Shown: positions 53,184 to 62,379, counted from the first letter of the stretch. The stretch is DNA of 64,000 bases from Ewingella sp049889095 (GCA_049889095.1 JBLJFK010000009.1), one strand, 5' to 3'. Numbers and translations are program-made. The notes: generated from the letters alone by a model not told the origin.

Positions 53184-55049
53184 TTAGCTCTGCGTAGCGC
53201 TGCTCTCTTGTTGTTCCTGCAGCGCCCGGACTGTCTGGTGGCGCTGCCAATAGTAGCCCAGCGTATGTTTAAAACCTTCAATTTCCTTTTTCAGACCCGG
53301 TAGACGGATCTCAGTGCGCTTTTTCCCCTGCGCATCCAGCTCGACGTGTTGCAGATACAATATATCGGTACCGAAATGGCGGATCACATTAATGTTTTTG
53401 ATCTTATCCCACTCCAGCAGTTCAGCACTTTGCGGCTTCACAACGCCCTGGTAAGTGATTTCTATCTGAGACATATCTTTCAATGTAAACGCTACCGGTG
53501 GGAAATATTTCAGAACCAGCGCCGTTTCTTCTTCCCCCGTTGGCTGATAATGCCATGCCAGACTTTCTTCATGGACAGAAGAGAAGTCACGCTCATATTT
53601 CTGCCACAGTTGCTGTTCAATCTGCTCGGCAACGGGCATCAGGTCTACCCAGCTATCGGTCGGTGATTGCGCCGCAATGGCTGCATAGCCTACTTCATCA
53701 ACCGTATAGCCGACGTTCCGCATCCTGTCAGCCAGCGGTGGATGCGAGTCAAATGGATGTGGCACATTCTGCTCACGCATCATGCCGATAAAGTCTGGCG
53801 AACTGACATGCTGCGGCAGGCCAGCGGCAATCGCTTTACTGATACCCAGCTCATTCTCATGCAGGGTTTTATTATCAAATAGCGTTTGCTCTACCTCACT
53901 GCGATAACTGGCATAGGCGGAGATTTTAATCAGTGATTCGACAATCGCTGCCGGGGTGACCAGCGTTGCGGCGCTGCGATCCGCGACGAACTCGCGTTCG
54001 CGGCTGTTACGCTGCCAGGCCAGTTCAAATAGCATGCGGTACAGGCACAACGGGTAGAACACGATCAGCGTAGCTGCATTCTGACCCATCAGATGAGTGT
54101 ACAGATCGAAGCGATGCAGTTTCGGTCCCAGTAATGCACCCGAAGCGGTGTCGCCCTCATGCAAGTGAGTCAACTCATGCACCATAACGCCATCAGCCTG
54201 AGCCGTGGTCAGTTGGCGCAGCAGTGGGATGCTGACATACAACTTACGGCCATTCAGTGCCTGATCGTTGACGCTCAGCGGCGCTTCTGTCACGTAGAAG
54301 TTGGTATCAATGCCGGCAATAACATGGTCCGGTGGCGTGGTACCGACCTTTGCTGCCAACGCATCAATACGCGCCCACAGGCCAGGAGCCGCTTCACGCG
54401 TAACCACTTCACCTTCAACACCGTCATCACGCAACGGCTTTTTAAAGATGCCTTTGATCATGTAGAACATGCCTGCCAGAACCAAAATACCGACCGCCAT
54501 CACCAGCTTCGGATAGTAGGCCTGAGTAAAGAAAGCCGTGCCCCAGAAAGAAAGCCAAACCAGCATTGCTCCCTGCGCCAGCACTTCCAATGCACTGGTC
54601 AACATCAAGAACTGGCGAGCCAGCGTCAGGCTGAGTAGCTGCCCCTGGCGACTTTTAAAGGCGAGGGCGCTAAACATAAGCACCATCAGCAGCACCACGC
54701 CGCTGGCGATCAGCGTCCAGAAGGCAACTTTGTCGATCATATAAAATTGCCAAAGTTCGGATTTTTCGGCGCAAACTGCATTCTTATAATCGAGCAGATC
54801 TTCCGGTACGTTACCACAGACACTGGAAGGCGGATTCTGTTGTAAGAAGCCCGTCAGTTTACCGATGTCCTGATTTTGTCCTCGCGCGTCATTAATAAAA
54901 ATTTCACTATATTCCTGGTCGAGCTGACGGCTGCCGTATTCCGCAAATACCAGAGTAATCGTTGGGATCAGAAAAAGCGTGACCAAAAGCCAGAGGAATA
55001 CTTTTGCATAGCTTTTTTTCAATGTCGTTAATTGATTCAAAAAATACAC
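53184..55049 (-). CDS. M48-family membrane metalloprotease
   Basis: 621-residue membrane protease. Four hydrophobic segments in the first 210 residues (for example FLWLLVTLFLIPTITLVFAE and IDKVAFWTLIASGVVLLMVL), then an M48 domain with the zinc motif MVHELTHLHEGD (HExxH, about residue 290) and the third ligand Glu in NSREREFVADRSAAT. The C-terminal part (about 480-600) has no domain I recognise. The reading frame opens with GTG at 55049; an internal start is possible. Resembles HtpX-like quality-control proteases but is about twice as long; single gene with its own terminator. Confidence 0.85.
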   Translation of the reverse strand: MYFLNQLTTLKKSYAKVFLWLLVTLFLIPTITLVFAEYGSRQLDQEYSEIFINDARGQNQDIGKLTGFLQQNPPSSVCGNVPEDLLDYKNAVCAEKSELWQFYMIDKVAFWTLIASGVVLLMVLMFSALAFKSRQGQLLSLTLARQFLMLTSALEVLAQGAMLVWLSFWGTAFFTQAYYPKLVMAVGILVLAGMFYMIKGIFKKPLRDDGVEGEVVTREAAPGLWARIDALAAKVGTTPPDHVIAGIDTNFYVTEAPLSVNDQALNGRKLYVSIPLLRQLTTAQADGVMVHELTHLHEGDTASGALLGPKLHRFDLYTHLMGQNAATLIVFYPLCLYRMLFELAWQRNSREREFVADRSAATLVTPAAIVESLIKISAYASYRSEVEQTLFDNKTLHENELGISKAIAAGLPQHVSSPDFIGMMREQNVPHPFDSHPPLADRMRNVGYTVDEVGYAAIAAQSPTDSWVDLMPVAEQIEQQLWQKYERDFSSVHEESLAWHYQPTGEEETALVLKYFPPVAFTLKDMSQIEITYQGVVKPQSAELLEWDKIKNINVIRHFGTDILYLQHVELDAQGKKRTEIRLPGLKKEIEGFKHTLGYYWQRHQTVRALQEQQESSATQS

Positions 55050-55392
55050 TCGCTCACTGTCTGTTGAAGGGACCAGTTATTTATCAGGTAATACCGAAAG
55101 AGAGCACCCGGCATAAGAGGAATTGGCGCGAATACCGTCTCCGGATGCTCAGCCATATTAAATAATTAATGTTACAAGAGTGTTATAAGACAATATTTTG
55201 GCATGCAGAACAAGATATTATTGCTGCATTAGTCATACTAAATTGGATAATATCGCCAACTGTCGTACAGGCTGGATTATTTCCTATATTCCGCCAATTA
55301 ATTTTAGTTAAGTAAAGATAATATTCTAAATAAAGGCGCACCCACGAATGTGGGTTAATGATAACCTCAGTGTTAACAAGGTTATATATTGC
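55050..55392. other. Gene-free region between the M48 gene and a small membrane protein gene
   Basis: AT-rich, no credible gene. Two hairpins near the right side, ACCCAC/GTGGGT (about 55344-55359) and ATAACCT/AGGTTAT (about 55364-55388), may end transcripts of the gene at 55393 on the minus strand. Confidence 0.45.
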
Positions 55393-55683
55393 TCAATATT
55401 TTATAATGGCAATAACCGCACAGACGACGGTTATCGTCAGCGCAGGCCATTGCATTGGAATAAAAAAGAAGTGGTGACACGTGCTATCAGTGTGAGTTTT
55501 ACGGTTCAAAATCAGTCCTATAACAGTGTTAATGGCTGAACCAATACCCACTCCCAACAGGAACTGCATAAAAGATGTATCGCCATATTTTACATGTGGA
55601 TCGGGCAATAACCACATTAATAACAGCACTATAATCATGGGGGTCAGTAACGTCATGAAACCGGCACCGCGATAGATCATCAT
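55393..55683 (-). CDS. Small inner membrane protein, paralogue of the divergent neighbour
   Basis: 96 residues with three hydrophobic stretches (LLTPMIIVLLLMWLLP, FLLGVGIGSAINTVIGLIL, ALTITVVCAVIAII). Function unknown. The start MMIYRGAGFMTLL and the HHFFFIPMQWPAL segment correspond to MIVWNGVGFFIAA and HTFFFIPVRYWPL of the divergent product at 55772-56113, so the two are paralogues of one small-protein family. GAGGAATT precedes the ATG; a start one codon later is equally good. Confidence 0.7.
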   Translation of the reverse strand: MMIYRGAGFMTLLTPMIIVLLLMWLLPDPHVKYGDTSFMQFLLGVGIGSAINTVIGLILNRKTHTDSTCHHFFFIPMQWPALTITVVCAVIAIIKY

Positions 55684-55686
55684 TAA

Positions 55687-55737
55687 ATAATTCCTCGCAA
55701 CAATAAAAAAAATACGTTAGTTTTTGCAAGGAATTAT
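55687..55737. repeat. Inverted repeat flanking the divergent paralogue promoters
   Basis: ATAATTCCTCGCAA (55687-55700) and TTGCAAGGAATTAT (55724-55737) are complementary at 13 of 14 positions, 23 bases apart. Each arm supplies the ribosome-binding region facing its own gene. Confidence 0.8.
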
Positions 55738-55771
55738 GCGTGATTTAATTGGAAATTCAAGGGTAACACCG

Positions 55772-56113
55772 ATGATAGTCTGGAACGGAGTAGGGTTTTT
55801 TATTGCGGCACTAATCGTTATCGCCTATGTCTTTTGCAAATGGCTTTTCGATTTTATTTGGCAGGATGGCTTTTTTTATACGCATTTGTGGGCAACAGGG
55901 TCTACATTCATACTGGCATCCATTCTGTGCTGTGTTTTTGTTTATGCCATCAAACAAGAAAAGCTATTGTTGTTTGTGGCTAAAATAACAGATAGCCAGC
56001 CAATGATTGAACCGCACAAATTACATACATTCTTTTTTATCCCGGTACGTTATTGGCCATTGATCTTGTTTTTATTCGGTTCAGGAATATGCATTCACGA
56101 ATTGATTAAATAA
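55772..56113 (+). CDS. Small inner membrane protein
   Basis: 113 residues from the ATG at 55772 (MIVWNGVGFFIAALIVIAYV), chosen because the paralogue on the other strand begins MIYRGAGF and because AAGGGTAA precedes it; an ATG 36 bp earlier overlaps the inverted repeat. Three hydrophobic segments, two near the N-terminus and one at the C-terminus after the HTFFFIPVRYWPL motif. No known function. Confidence 0.7.
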   Translation: MIVWNGVGFFIAALIVIAYVFCKWLFDFIWQDGFFYTHLWATGSTFILASILCCVFVYAIKQEKLLLFVAKITDSQPMIEPHKLHTFFFIPVRYWPLILFLFGSGICIHELIK

Positions 56114-56194
56114 CCACCAATACCTCGTGGGCATTAAGCCTATTACCACTGCGCTAGCGAAGCAGGGAAAATTAACAGGAAGAAGGAAGTTTAA

Positions 56195-56749
56195 ATGAAG
56201 CTGAAAAAATCACTAAATATCGTGGGTTCATTATGTCTGGTTACCGCGCTGTGTGGTACAGCCACTCTGGCCACCGCAGCTGAGAAAACGCCAGCGGCAA
56301 GTGCTACTGCTTCACAAACCGTCTCGTTGCTGAACGGTAAACAGGTCTTCAACCTACAGGGTTACGAAATGCAGCCTGTTCCAGGCGGCGGTCCGGGTAA
56401 AATGTATGTCAACAAACAGGCTAAGCGAGTCCTGTTAATTGGCGAAGATGACATCCCGTTGATTGCCCGCGCCGGCAGCGATGCCGATTTTCTTGAGGGC
56501 ATGAAAACGATCAAGGACAAACAAAAGCAAGCGTCACCAGGTTATACGGTCACCAGTGAGAAGACTGAAAACGTCAAAGGGCTTGAGGTGTATCACATCG
56601 AAGCTACCGATAAGATGGACGGCAAGGATGTGCTGCAGGCCACCTTATTAGCCGCTGGCGAAAACAAGTTCACCGTCATTCAGGTGATCTCTGGCGCCAA
56701 GGATAAAGCAGGCCACATCGCAGCAGTGAATGACATTCTCGGCAAATAG
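56195..56749 (+). CDS. DcrB-like periplasmic protein
   Basis: 184-residue exported protein. Signal peptide of about 28 residues (KSLNIVGSLCLVTALCGTATLATAA, cut after TAA or ATAA). The mature protein opens with a VSLLNGKQVFNLQGYEMQPVPGG segment like the VNLLDGKLSFSLP start of E. coli DcrB, and length and layout also agree. DcrB is an envelope protein needed for some phage DNA uptake and Lgt-related fitness. The match is by eye and weak, so the call is tentative. Convergent with the next gene. Confidence 0.6.
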   Translation: MKLKKSLNIVGSLCLVTALCGTATLATAAEKTPAASATASQTVSLLNGKQVFNLQGYEMQPVPGGGPGKMYVNKQAKRVLLIGEDDIPLIARAGSDADFLEGMKTIKDKQKQASPGYTVTSEKTENVKGLEVYHIEATDKMDGKDVLQATLLAAGENKFTVIQVISGAKDKAGHIAAVNDILGK

Positions 56750-56842
56750 CATTTATGCCAGTTTGCGGTGAATAAAAGCGACAACGCTGATGACATATTG
56801 CTGCATGAACAGTGCATCGCTTTTGTTTCAGCAGTTCGGCGC

Positions 56843-56867
56843 AACCGGCAGAAGGAGCTTGCCGGTT
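56843..56867. terminator. Hairpin between convergent genes
   Basis: AACCGGCA, 9-nt loop, TGCCGGTT with only weak T runs; could end the dcrB-like transcript or that of the minus-strand pair. Confidence 0.4.
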
Positions 56868-56896
56868 AGTCATCATTTTCCAGCACTTGCGATAAA

Positions 56897-57685
56897 TTAA
56901 AGACAACGTAAGACATTAATTTTTCTCGAAAGGTAATCAACGTTACTGCCAAGTTGTAACAGCAACCGGTTAGCCTGACTTTTCCGTTCATCCAGAGAGC
57001 ACCCGTGAGGCTTTTTGGCAGCATAAATAACAACGTTTCCGCTAGGTACGATGCAATAAAAAACCTCGTCAAATACACGATGCAGAGCATCATATAATGG
57101 ACTATCAACTCTGGGCAGTTCGTGATAGTTCATAATCAGCCAACCATGTTCATGTATTTTATTCAGGCACGATCGCAAAAATCGCTCTGTTCCCTGAAGA
57201 GGGTCCATAGTGAAAGCAGAATACAGATCAGAAAAAATAAGGTCATAACAAGGAGTGCAAAGATTATTTAAGTAATCACCAGCATCGTTAATGTAATAAT
57301 TAATTTTATCTGATACTGGTAATGAAAAATACTCGCGGGCAATAGAGAGAACCCGTGGCCTCAATTCAACAACGTCGAGAGCCAATTGGCTATCAAGGGC
57401 ATGCAGGGAACGAACTAAAGATCCACCGCCAAGTCCAAGTATCAGCGCGGTGTTTGAGGAGGTAAATGCTGCTGCCATCAGCATCGCTTTGATATAATTG
57501 TGTACGGGCAAACAAGCGTCGCTTTTGAGCATTTTGCTTTGTTCATTAATACCATCAAACCGCAGTATTCGATATTTTTTTGAATCAGTGACGACAATAT
57601 TACCATATTCATCCTTTTCCTGAGCGACAATATCACCGCTGGTTAGAAAAGTTATTCTATTTAAAAACTCATCTATCGATGCCAT
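56897..57685 (-). CDS. Spermidine-synthase-fold protein of unknown substrate
   Basis: 262 residues from the ATG at 57685 (MASIDEFLNRITFLTSGDIV); a TTG 21 bp upstream is possible. It has the polyamine synthase/methyltransferase Rossmann core: ALILGLGGGSLVRSLHAL (nucleotide loop), LDVVELRPRVLSIAREYFSLP (acidic residue binding ribose), and CYDLIFSDLYSAFTMDPLQGTERFLRSC in the active-site region. True SpeE has the SDP/VDSSDP form there, so aminopropyl transfer is unproven; it may be a methyltransferase. Second gene of a pair, 38 bp after the FabZ-like gene. No speD nearby. Confidence 0.75.
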   Translation of the reverse strand: MASIDEFLNRITFLTSGDIVAQEKDEYGNIVVTDSKKYRILRFDGINEQSKMLKSDACLPVHNYIKAMLMAAAFTSSNTALILGLGGGSLVRSLHALDSQLALDVVELRPRVLSIAREYFSLPVSDKINYYINDAGDYLNNLCTPCYDLIFSDLYSAFTMDPLQGTERFLRSCLNKIHEHGWLIMNYHELPRVDSPLYDALHRVFDEVFYCIVPSGNVVIYAAKKPHGCSLDERKSQANRLLLQLGSNVDYLSRKINVLRCL

Positions 57686-57723
57686 TACTCTAATCCACTC
57701 TTGCAATAATTAATAAAGAGGCG

Positions 57724-58179
57724 CTATTTCCTTACGCACATGAACTTCGCTGTGCAAACTCTTTTACTCGCCACTGATGCTATGCCGGCCAACTGCACCA
57801 TCACGCCTCTTTTCCTGATAAAGGATACATCCAGTTGTAATTGATCTCCGGGATAAACCGCATGATAAAAACGGGCTCTATTAATGGCGGCAAAATAGTA
57901 CACTGAGTCTGAATGGGTATCACCGAGTACCTGCTGTGCCAGGAGAACCGTTGCCTGTGCCATGGCTTCAATAATCAACACCGCGGGAAATGCAGTATGC
58001 AACCCAGACCCTACAGGTATTGCTGAGTCACTGCTGGTAACATTTTTAATCGCCTTAACATGTATGCCATTAACATCATTTCGCATTGAAATAATTCGAT
58101 CAATCAGCAAGAAAGGATAACTGTGTGGAAGAAGTAAAATGATTTTATTGATATCTATCTGCTCTACTTTCTGTAGCAT
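57724..58179 (-). CDS. FabZ-like hotdog protein lacking the catalytic His
   Basis: 151 residues from the ATG at 58179 (MLQKVEQIDINKIILLLPHS) behind TTGGAG; this is exactly FabZ length. The protein aligns without gaps to FabZ (LLPHSYPFLLIDRI, AIKNV, FPAVLIIEAMAQATVLLAQQ, YYFAAINRARFYHAVYPGDQL). Where FabZ has QGHFPG with the catalytic His, this one has PVGSGLH: Gly57 replaces it, while the catalytic Glu (Glu71) is kept and a new His sits at 61. Dehydratase activity is doubtful. It precedes the SpeE-like gene and is unlinked to lpxA or fabA-type genes. Confidence 0.8.
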   Translation of the reverse strand: MLQKVEQIDINKIILLLPHSYPFLLIDRIISMRNDVNGIHVKAIKNVTSSDSAIPVGSGLHTAFPAVLIIEAMAQATVLLAQQVLGDTHSDSVYYFAAINRARFYHAVYPGDQLQLDVSFIRKRGVMVQLAGIASVASKRVCTAKFMCVRK

Positions 58180-58928
58180 TTCGCACTCCAATAAAGCTTT
58201 TTTGAATTTGATGCTCTTAGATCGCCACTCATCATGATACAGCATTGTGACGTAAGCACCGTCGATTGAATCGTCGTTGCGCACGATAGCCAGAAATCAC
58301 AGTTGCCGTTCGATGTTGCAGCACTAAACAAAGTACGCCACTTAATGAAAACGATAAATCCCTTGTTGGGTTACAAATATGGAGCAGAAAAGTGCAGCAG
58401 TATTATAATAATTAATTAGGATAATCCCCCAAAAAATATAGCAATCGTCAATGGAATCAAATTAATAGATCGCACGGTAATTAATTAGGTTATTAGCAGA
58501 AGCACTTTCACGTCAGGTTTACAGCATCAATAGTCATCATTCTGTGAAAACGACTACGCCATGACCTTCCCTTAATTATTTAAAGACAGTGGATTACTTA
58601 CGTCTTTATTTATTATTTCAATGTGATTAGCTTTTTTACATTTATTTCCTCTCAACACATGACCTGCGTCGCATTAAAAATAGATAATTTTGACTTATTC
58701 TTATAGATCCTGTAGACGGCTTTCGGAGTCACTATCGGATACATAATATTTGACAAAAACACGCACCGCTACTATGTGTGCTGACGTGAATGTCCGCATG
58801 CTAGTGCCCATGACAAAATTTATGCGGGGATTGAAGACTAATTTCAACCGATTTCGAAGATGAAATTAAATTAATTACATATAAATCAATAATTTAATTT
58901 ATTTATGATAATTGCATCAATTAAACAC
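58180..58928. other. Gene-free AT-rich region upstream of the FabZ-like gene and the chemoreceptor
   Basis: About 750 bases, strongly AT-rich, with no credible gene or repeat. Upstream signals of the minus-strand pair must be here; the sigma-28 promoter follows at 58929. Confidence 0.5.
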
Positions 58929-58955
58929 TAAGGTAAATTTCTTATCCGCCGATAA
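58929..58955 (+). promoter_or_regulatory. Sigma-28 (FliA) promoter of the chemoreceptor
   Basis: TAAGGTAA (58929-58936), 11 bp, GCCGATAA (58948-58955). The -10 is a perfect match to the FliA consensus GCCGATAA, the spacing is exact, and the -35 is TAAGGTAA against TAAAGTTT. Confidence 0.85.
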
Positions 58956-59039
58956 ATATTCTAGCTCGAAAAAGACAATACTCTTGGAATGCGAAAGCAT
59001 ATTACAAAAATATATTAATATGTTAACAAAGGATTTTAT

Positions 59040-60983
59040 ATGATTTTCGGGAAGTTAGCATTCAGTAACTTATCGATAGGTAAGAAGTTATTCTCTGGGT
59101 TTATAACATTGATTGTAATTACCACGGCTATGTCGGCTTACAGTATTTACTCATTAAAGGTAATTAAGGACAATGCGGCCAAGACAGAAATATCTAATCA
59201 AATAGGTCGCTTACTGGAGACTGCAAAGAGAAATCGGCTGACATATATGCTTAATGGGGATGTGCAGGCGATGAAAGCGAATGCCGAAGCCATCGGCAGT
59301 ATGCAGGTGATTGTACAACAACAAAACAGCGCGGACTGGAAAGGTGATACTAAAAATAAATTTGAAACGCTGGCTGAAACAATAGATAACTTTAAGCAGT
59401 TACGGGATGTGTATTACGAAAAAAGTCTTCACAGCAACGCGCTGTTCAATACAATAAACTCAGAAGATGGCCAACATTTCTTTGTTGATCTGCAAAAAAC
59501 AATGCGGGATAGCACCGTTGAAACCGGTGTGCGTCAAAAGCTGTTTGAGATTGCGCTTGACCTCGACAGGCTTCACGACACCGTGGGTACACTCATCGCT
59601 AAACCTACCGATGACACCTTGAAAGATTTCGATAAGGCCTATAAGGATGCCGACTCGCTTTATTCCGCCAGCATCCCGCAACTTCCTGACGCAGAAAAAG
59701 CCCAGGTCGTTTCCGCATTGGCATATATTCAAAAACTGAAGGCGAACGTAGAAGCCTACTATTCTGCCGTACCTGAAACCCAAAGGTCTGCCGAGGAGAT
59801 GGGGAAAGGCGCCGATTCACTGAACAGTGCGACAGTGAGCCTTATTGAAGCGCAGGCGCATGACAATGATAACGTTATCACGGAAAGCATCACCCTTATA
59901 TCTGTGCTTTCGGTTGTCGCCATTATCGCCGGATTACTGGCAGCAAGCTATATCTCCCGGCAGATCACACGCCCTATCAGCGAAAATCTGGCAATGGCTG
60001 AACGTATCACCAGCGGGGATCTCACCTCAGAGGTTTCATCGCATTCGACTGATGAACTGGGCAAACTGACGCAGACCATGGGCGCAATGAACGCCAGATT
60101 GTGTGACATGATCACGGGTATACGAGAGAGCGTCAGTCACCTGGCGAGTGCTTCTTCGCAGATCGCGGTCGGTAATATGGATCTGGCGTCCAGAACGGAA
60201 CAACAGTCTGCCGCCGTGGTAGAAACAGCGGCAAGTATGGAAGAGCTGACCTCCACCGTCAGGCTGAATGCGGATAATGCGCTCCAGGCGAGTAAATTGG
60301 CCGCCAGCGCAACCCATGACGCGCGAAAAGGCGGTGAAATTGTCAATCAGGTAGTACTCACCATGAACGGTATTGGCGACAGTTCAAAGAAAATCACTGA
60401 TATTATCAGCGTGATCAACAGTATCGCCTTCCAGACGAACATCTTGGCTCTTAATGCCGCAGTCGAAGCTGCGCGGGCAGGCGAACAAGGTAGGGGATTT
60501 GCGGTTGTGGCCGGTGAGGTCAGAACGCTGGCACAGCGAAGCGCTAATGCAGCCAAAGAAATTGAGTCGTTGATTAATGACTCAGTCACCCGCATTAGTA
60601 CAGGCACCGAGCTGGTCAGTCGTGCAGGCGCAAGCATGGAGGGCATTGTCCAGTCGGTGACGCACGTGAGTCAGCTCATCGATGAAATATCGACCTCGTC
60701 AACTGAACAGAGCCAGGGGATTGAACAGATAGGTAAAGCTGTGACGGAGATGGATTCCACCACGCAACAAAATGCCACGCTGGTTCAGGAGTCCTCCGCT
60801 GCGGCGATTTCGCTAGAACAGCAGGCGAAAAAACTGAGCGACATGGTCGCCATCTTTAAGGTCAAAATCTCTCACACAAATGAGCGGAACGCTAATGACC
60901 TGTTAGCTGCGGCGAAAACAAGAAGGTTATCGGCCCCTCTCACAATAAATAACACCATGAATGAAGACTGGACTTCATTTTAG
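59040..60983 (+). CDS. Methyl-accepting chemotaxis protein
   Basis: 647-residue chemoreceptor. Membrane segments at about 15-36 and 281-306 flank a periplasmic all-helical sensor of about 245 residues, long enough for a bimodular helical domain. A HAMP domain follows (SRQITRPISENLAMAERITSG) and then the signalling hairpin with the invariant tip INSIAFQTNILALNAAVEAA and GEQGRGFAVVAGEVRTLAQR. It ends DWTSF, the CheR/CheB-docking pentapeptide (NWETF-like), so it should be adaptation-proficient. AAAGGA precedes the ATG. Ligand unknown; no other chemotaxis gene nearby. Confidence 0.95.
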   Translation: MIFGKLAFSNLSIGKKLFSGFITLIVITTAMSAYSIYSLKVIKDNAAKTEISNQIGRLLETAKRNRLTYMLNGDVQAMKANAEAIGSMQVIVQQQNSADWKGDTKNKFETLAETIDNFKQLRDVYYEKSLHSNALFNTINSEDGQHFFVDLQKTMRDSTVETGVRQKLFEIALDLDRLHDTVGTLIAKPTDDTLKDFDKAYKDADSLYSASIPQLPDAEKAQVVSALAYIQKLKANVEAYYSAVPETQRSAEEMGKGADSLNSATVSLIEAQAHDNDNVITESITLISVLSVVAIIAGLLAASYISRQITRPISENLAMAERITSGDLTSEVSSHSTDELGKLTQTMGAMNARLCDMITGIRESVSHLASASSQIAVGNMDLASRTEQQSAAVVETAASMEELTSTVRLNADNALQASKLAASATHDARKGGEIVNQVVLTMNGIGDSSKKITDIISVINSIAFQTNILALNAAVEAARAGEQGRGFAVVAGEVRTLAQRSANAAKEIESLINDSVTRISTGTELVSRAGASMEGIVQSVTHVSQLIDEISTSSTEQSQGIEQIGKAVTEMDSTTQQNATLVQESSAAAISLEQQAKKLSDMVAIFKVKISHTNERNANDLLAAAKTRRLSAPLTINNTMNEDWTSF

Positions 60984-61179
60984 ATGTTTGAGCAGCGTTT
61001 ATAACATCAGGTAGGGTGGCCACCTCGGTACGGCCCCCTCCCTCTTGGTCAAAGGTTTACGATGACCTCTATCAGATTCATGTACGGTGTGGGTTTGTTG
61101 AGTAAATTAGCATGCCATAACATGCCCTATCACTCCACCAATATTGATGGAATGACGTGCAATTAGCGTACAAACTTTA

Positions 61180-62379
61180 TTATTCCAGAACACGACTGAG
61201 CTCCTGCGCGCAGGCCCATGCCGAGCTCCATGCCCACTGGAAATTGTAGCCACCCAGCCAGCCGGTAACATCCACCACTTCGCCGATGAAATACAAACCC
61301 GGCACTTTTTCAGCCGCCATGGTTTTTGACGACAGCGCTTTGGTGTCGACCCCCCCCAGTGTCACTTCAGCGGTACGGTAACCTTCGGTACCGTTCGGTT
61401 GCACCTGCCAGTTCTGCAATTGATCGACCAGATCGGCCTGTTGCGGCGCATTGAGCTGTTTCAGGGTGACGTCCGGTAGTTGTCCTAAAGTTTGCAGGCA
61501 CTCCACCAGCCGTTTTGGCAACTGCATTGCCAGGGTATTTTTCAGGCTTTGGTTAGGATGTTCTTGTCGTTGTGAATCAAGAAACCCTGCCAGGTCTACA
61601 TCAGGAAGTAAGTTAACGCTCACAAACTCGCCAGGCTGCCAATAGCTCGACAGTTGCAAAACAGCCGGGCCGGACATACCGCGGTGGGTAAACAAGATGC
61701 TTTCACGGAACACCGTGCCATCTTCGGCGGTCAGTACCGAAGGAACCGATACACCGGACAGTGTCTGAATATGGTCGAGTAGCGGTTTATGCAGCGTAAA
61801 AGGCACCAGCCCGGCGCGGGTAGGCAGGACTTTCAGCCCAAATTGCTCAGCCAGGCGGTATCCCCAGGGTGAAGCGCCAAGAGCCGGCATTGATAATCCG
61901 CCGCTCGCAACTACAAGTGAGTGAGTACTTACAGTTGAGCCATTAACCTTGATTTCAAAGCCACTTTGGGTTTTCTCTACCTCGGTGATCTCACTACGCA
62001 GACGCACATCTACATTACCTTGCGCACATTCGCTTTCCAGCATGGCTACGATTTGCTGCGCCGAATCGTCACAGAACAATTGACCCAGGGTTTTTTCATG
62101 CCACGCAATACCATGACGGTTGACCATATCAATGAAATCCCACTGGGTATAACGTGCCAGTGCCGATTTACAGAAATGCGGATTTTGAGAAAGATAAGCC
62201 GCCGGTTCGGTATAGAGGTTGGTGAAGTTGCAACGGCCACCGCCGGACATCAGGATCTTACGGCCAATTTTTTTGCCGTTATCCAGCAGCATCACCCGGC
62301 GGCCAGCCTGCCCGGTCAGAGCCGCGCAAAACATACCAGCCGCGCCAGCGCCAACGACAACTACATCTACCTGCTCCAC
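61180..62379 (-). CDS. yhiN: HI0933-family flavoprotein YhiN
   Basis: 399-residue FAD protein of the HI0933/YhiN family, role unknown. Starts with GTG (MEQVDVVVVGAGAAGMFCAA) behind GAGG; FAD motif GAGAAGMFCAALTGQ, the family signature MSGGGRCNFTNLY, HEKTLGQLFCDDSAQQIV and the C-terminal GLYFIGEVVDVTGWLGGYNFQWAWSSA, all as in E. coli. Divergent from pitA, with 318 bp between; uspA and uspB, which lie there in E. coli, are absent. Confidence 0.94.
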   Translation of the reverse strand: MEQVDVVVVGAGAAGMFCAALTGQAGRRVMLLDNGKKIGRKILMSGGGRCNFTNLYTEPAAYLSQNPHFCKSALARYTQWDFIDMVNRHGIAWHEKTLGQLFCDDSAQQIVAMLESECAQGNVDVRLRSEITEVEKTQSGFEIKVNGSTVSTHSLVVASGGLSMPALGASPWGYRLAEQFGLKVLPTRAGLVPFTLHKPLLDHIQTLSGVSVPSVLTAEDGTVFRESILFTHRGMSGPAVLQLSSYWQPGEFVSVNLLPDVDLAGFLDSQRQEHPNQSLKNTLAMQLPKRLVECLQTLGQLPDVTLKQLNAPQQADLVDQLQNWQVQPNGTEGYRTAEVTLGGVDTKALSSKTMAAEKVPGLYFIGEVVDVTGWLGGYNFQWAWSSAWACAQELSRVLE

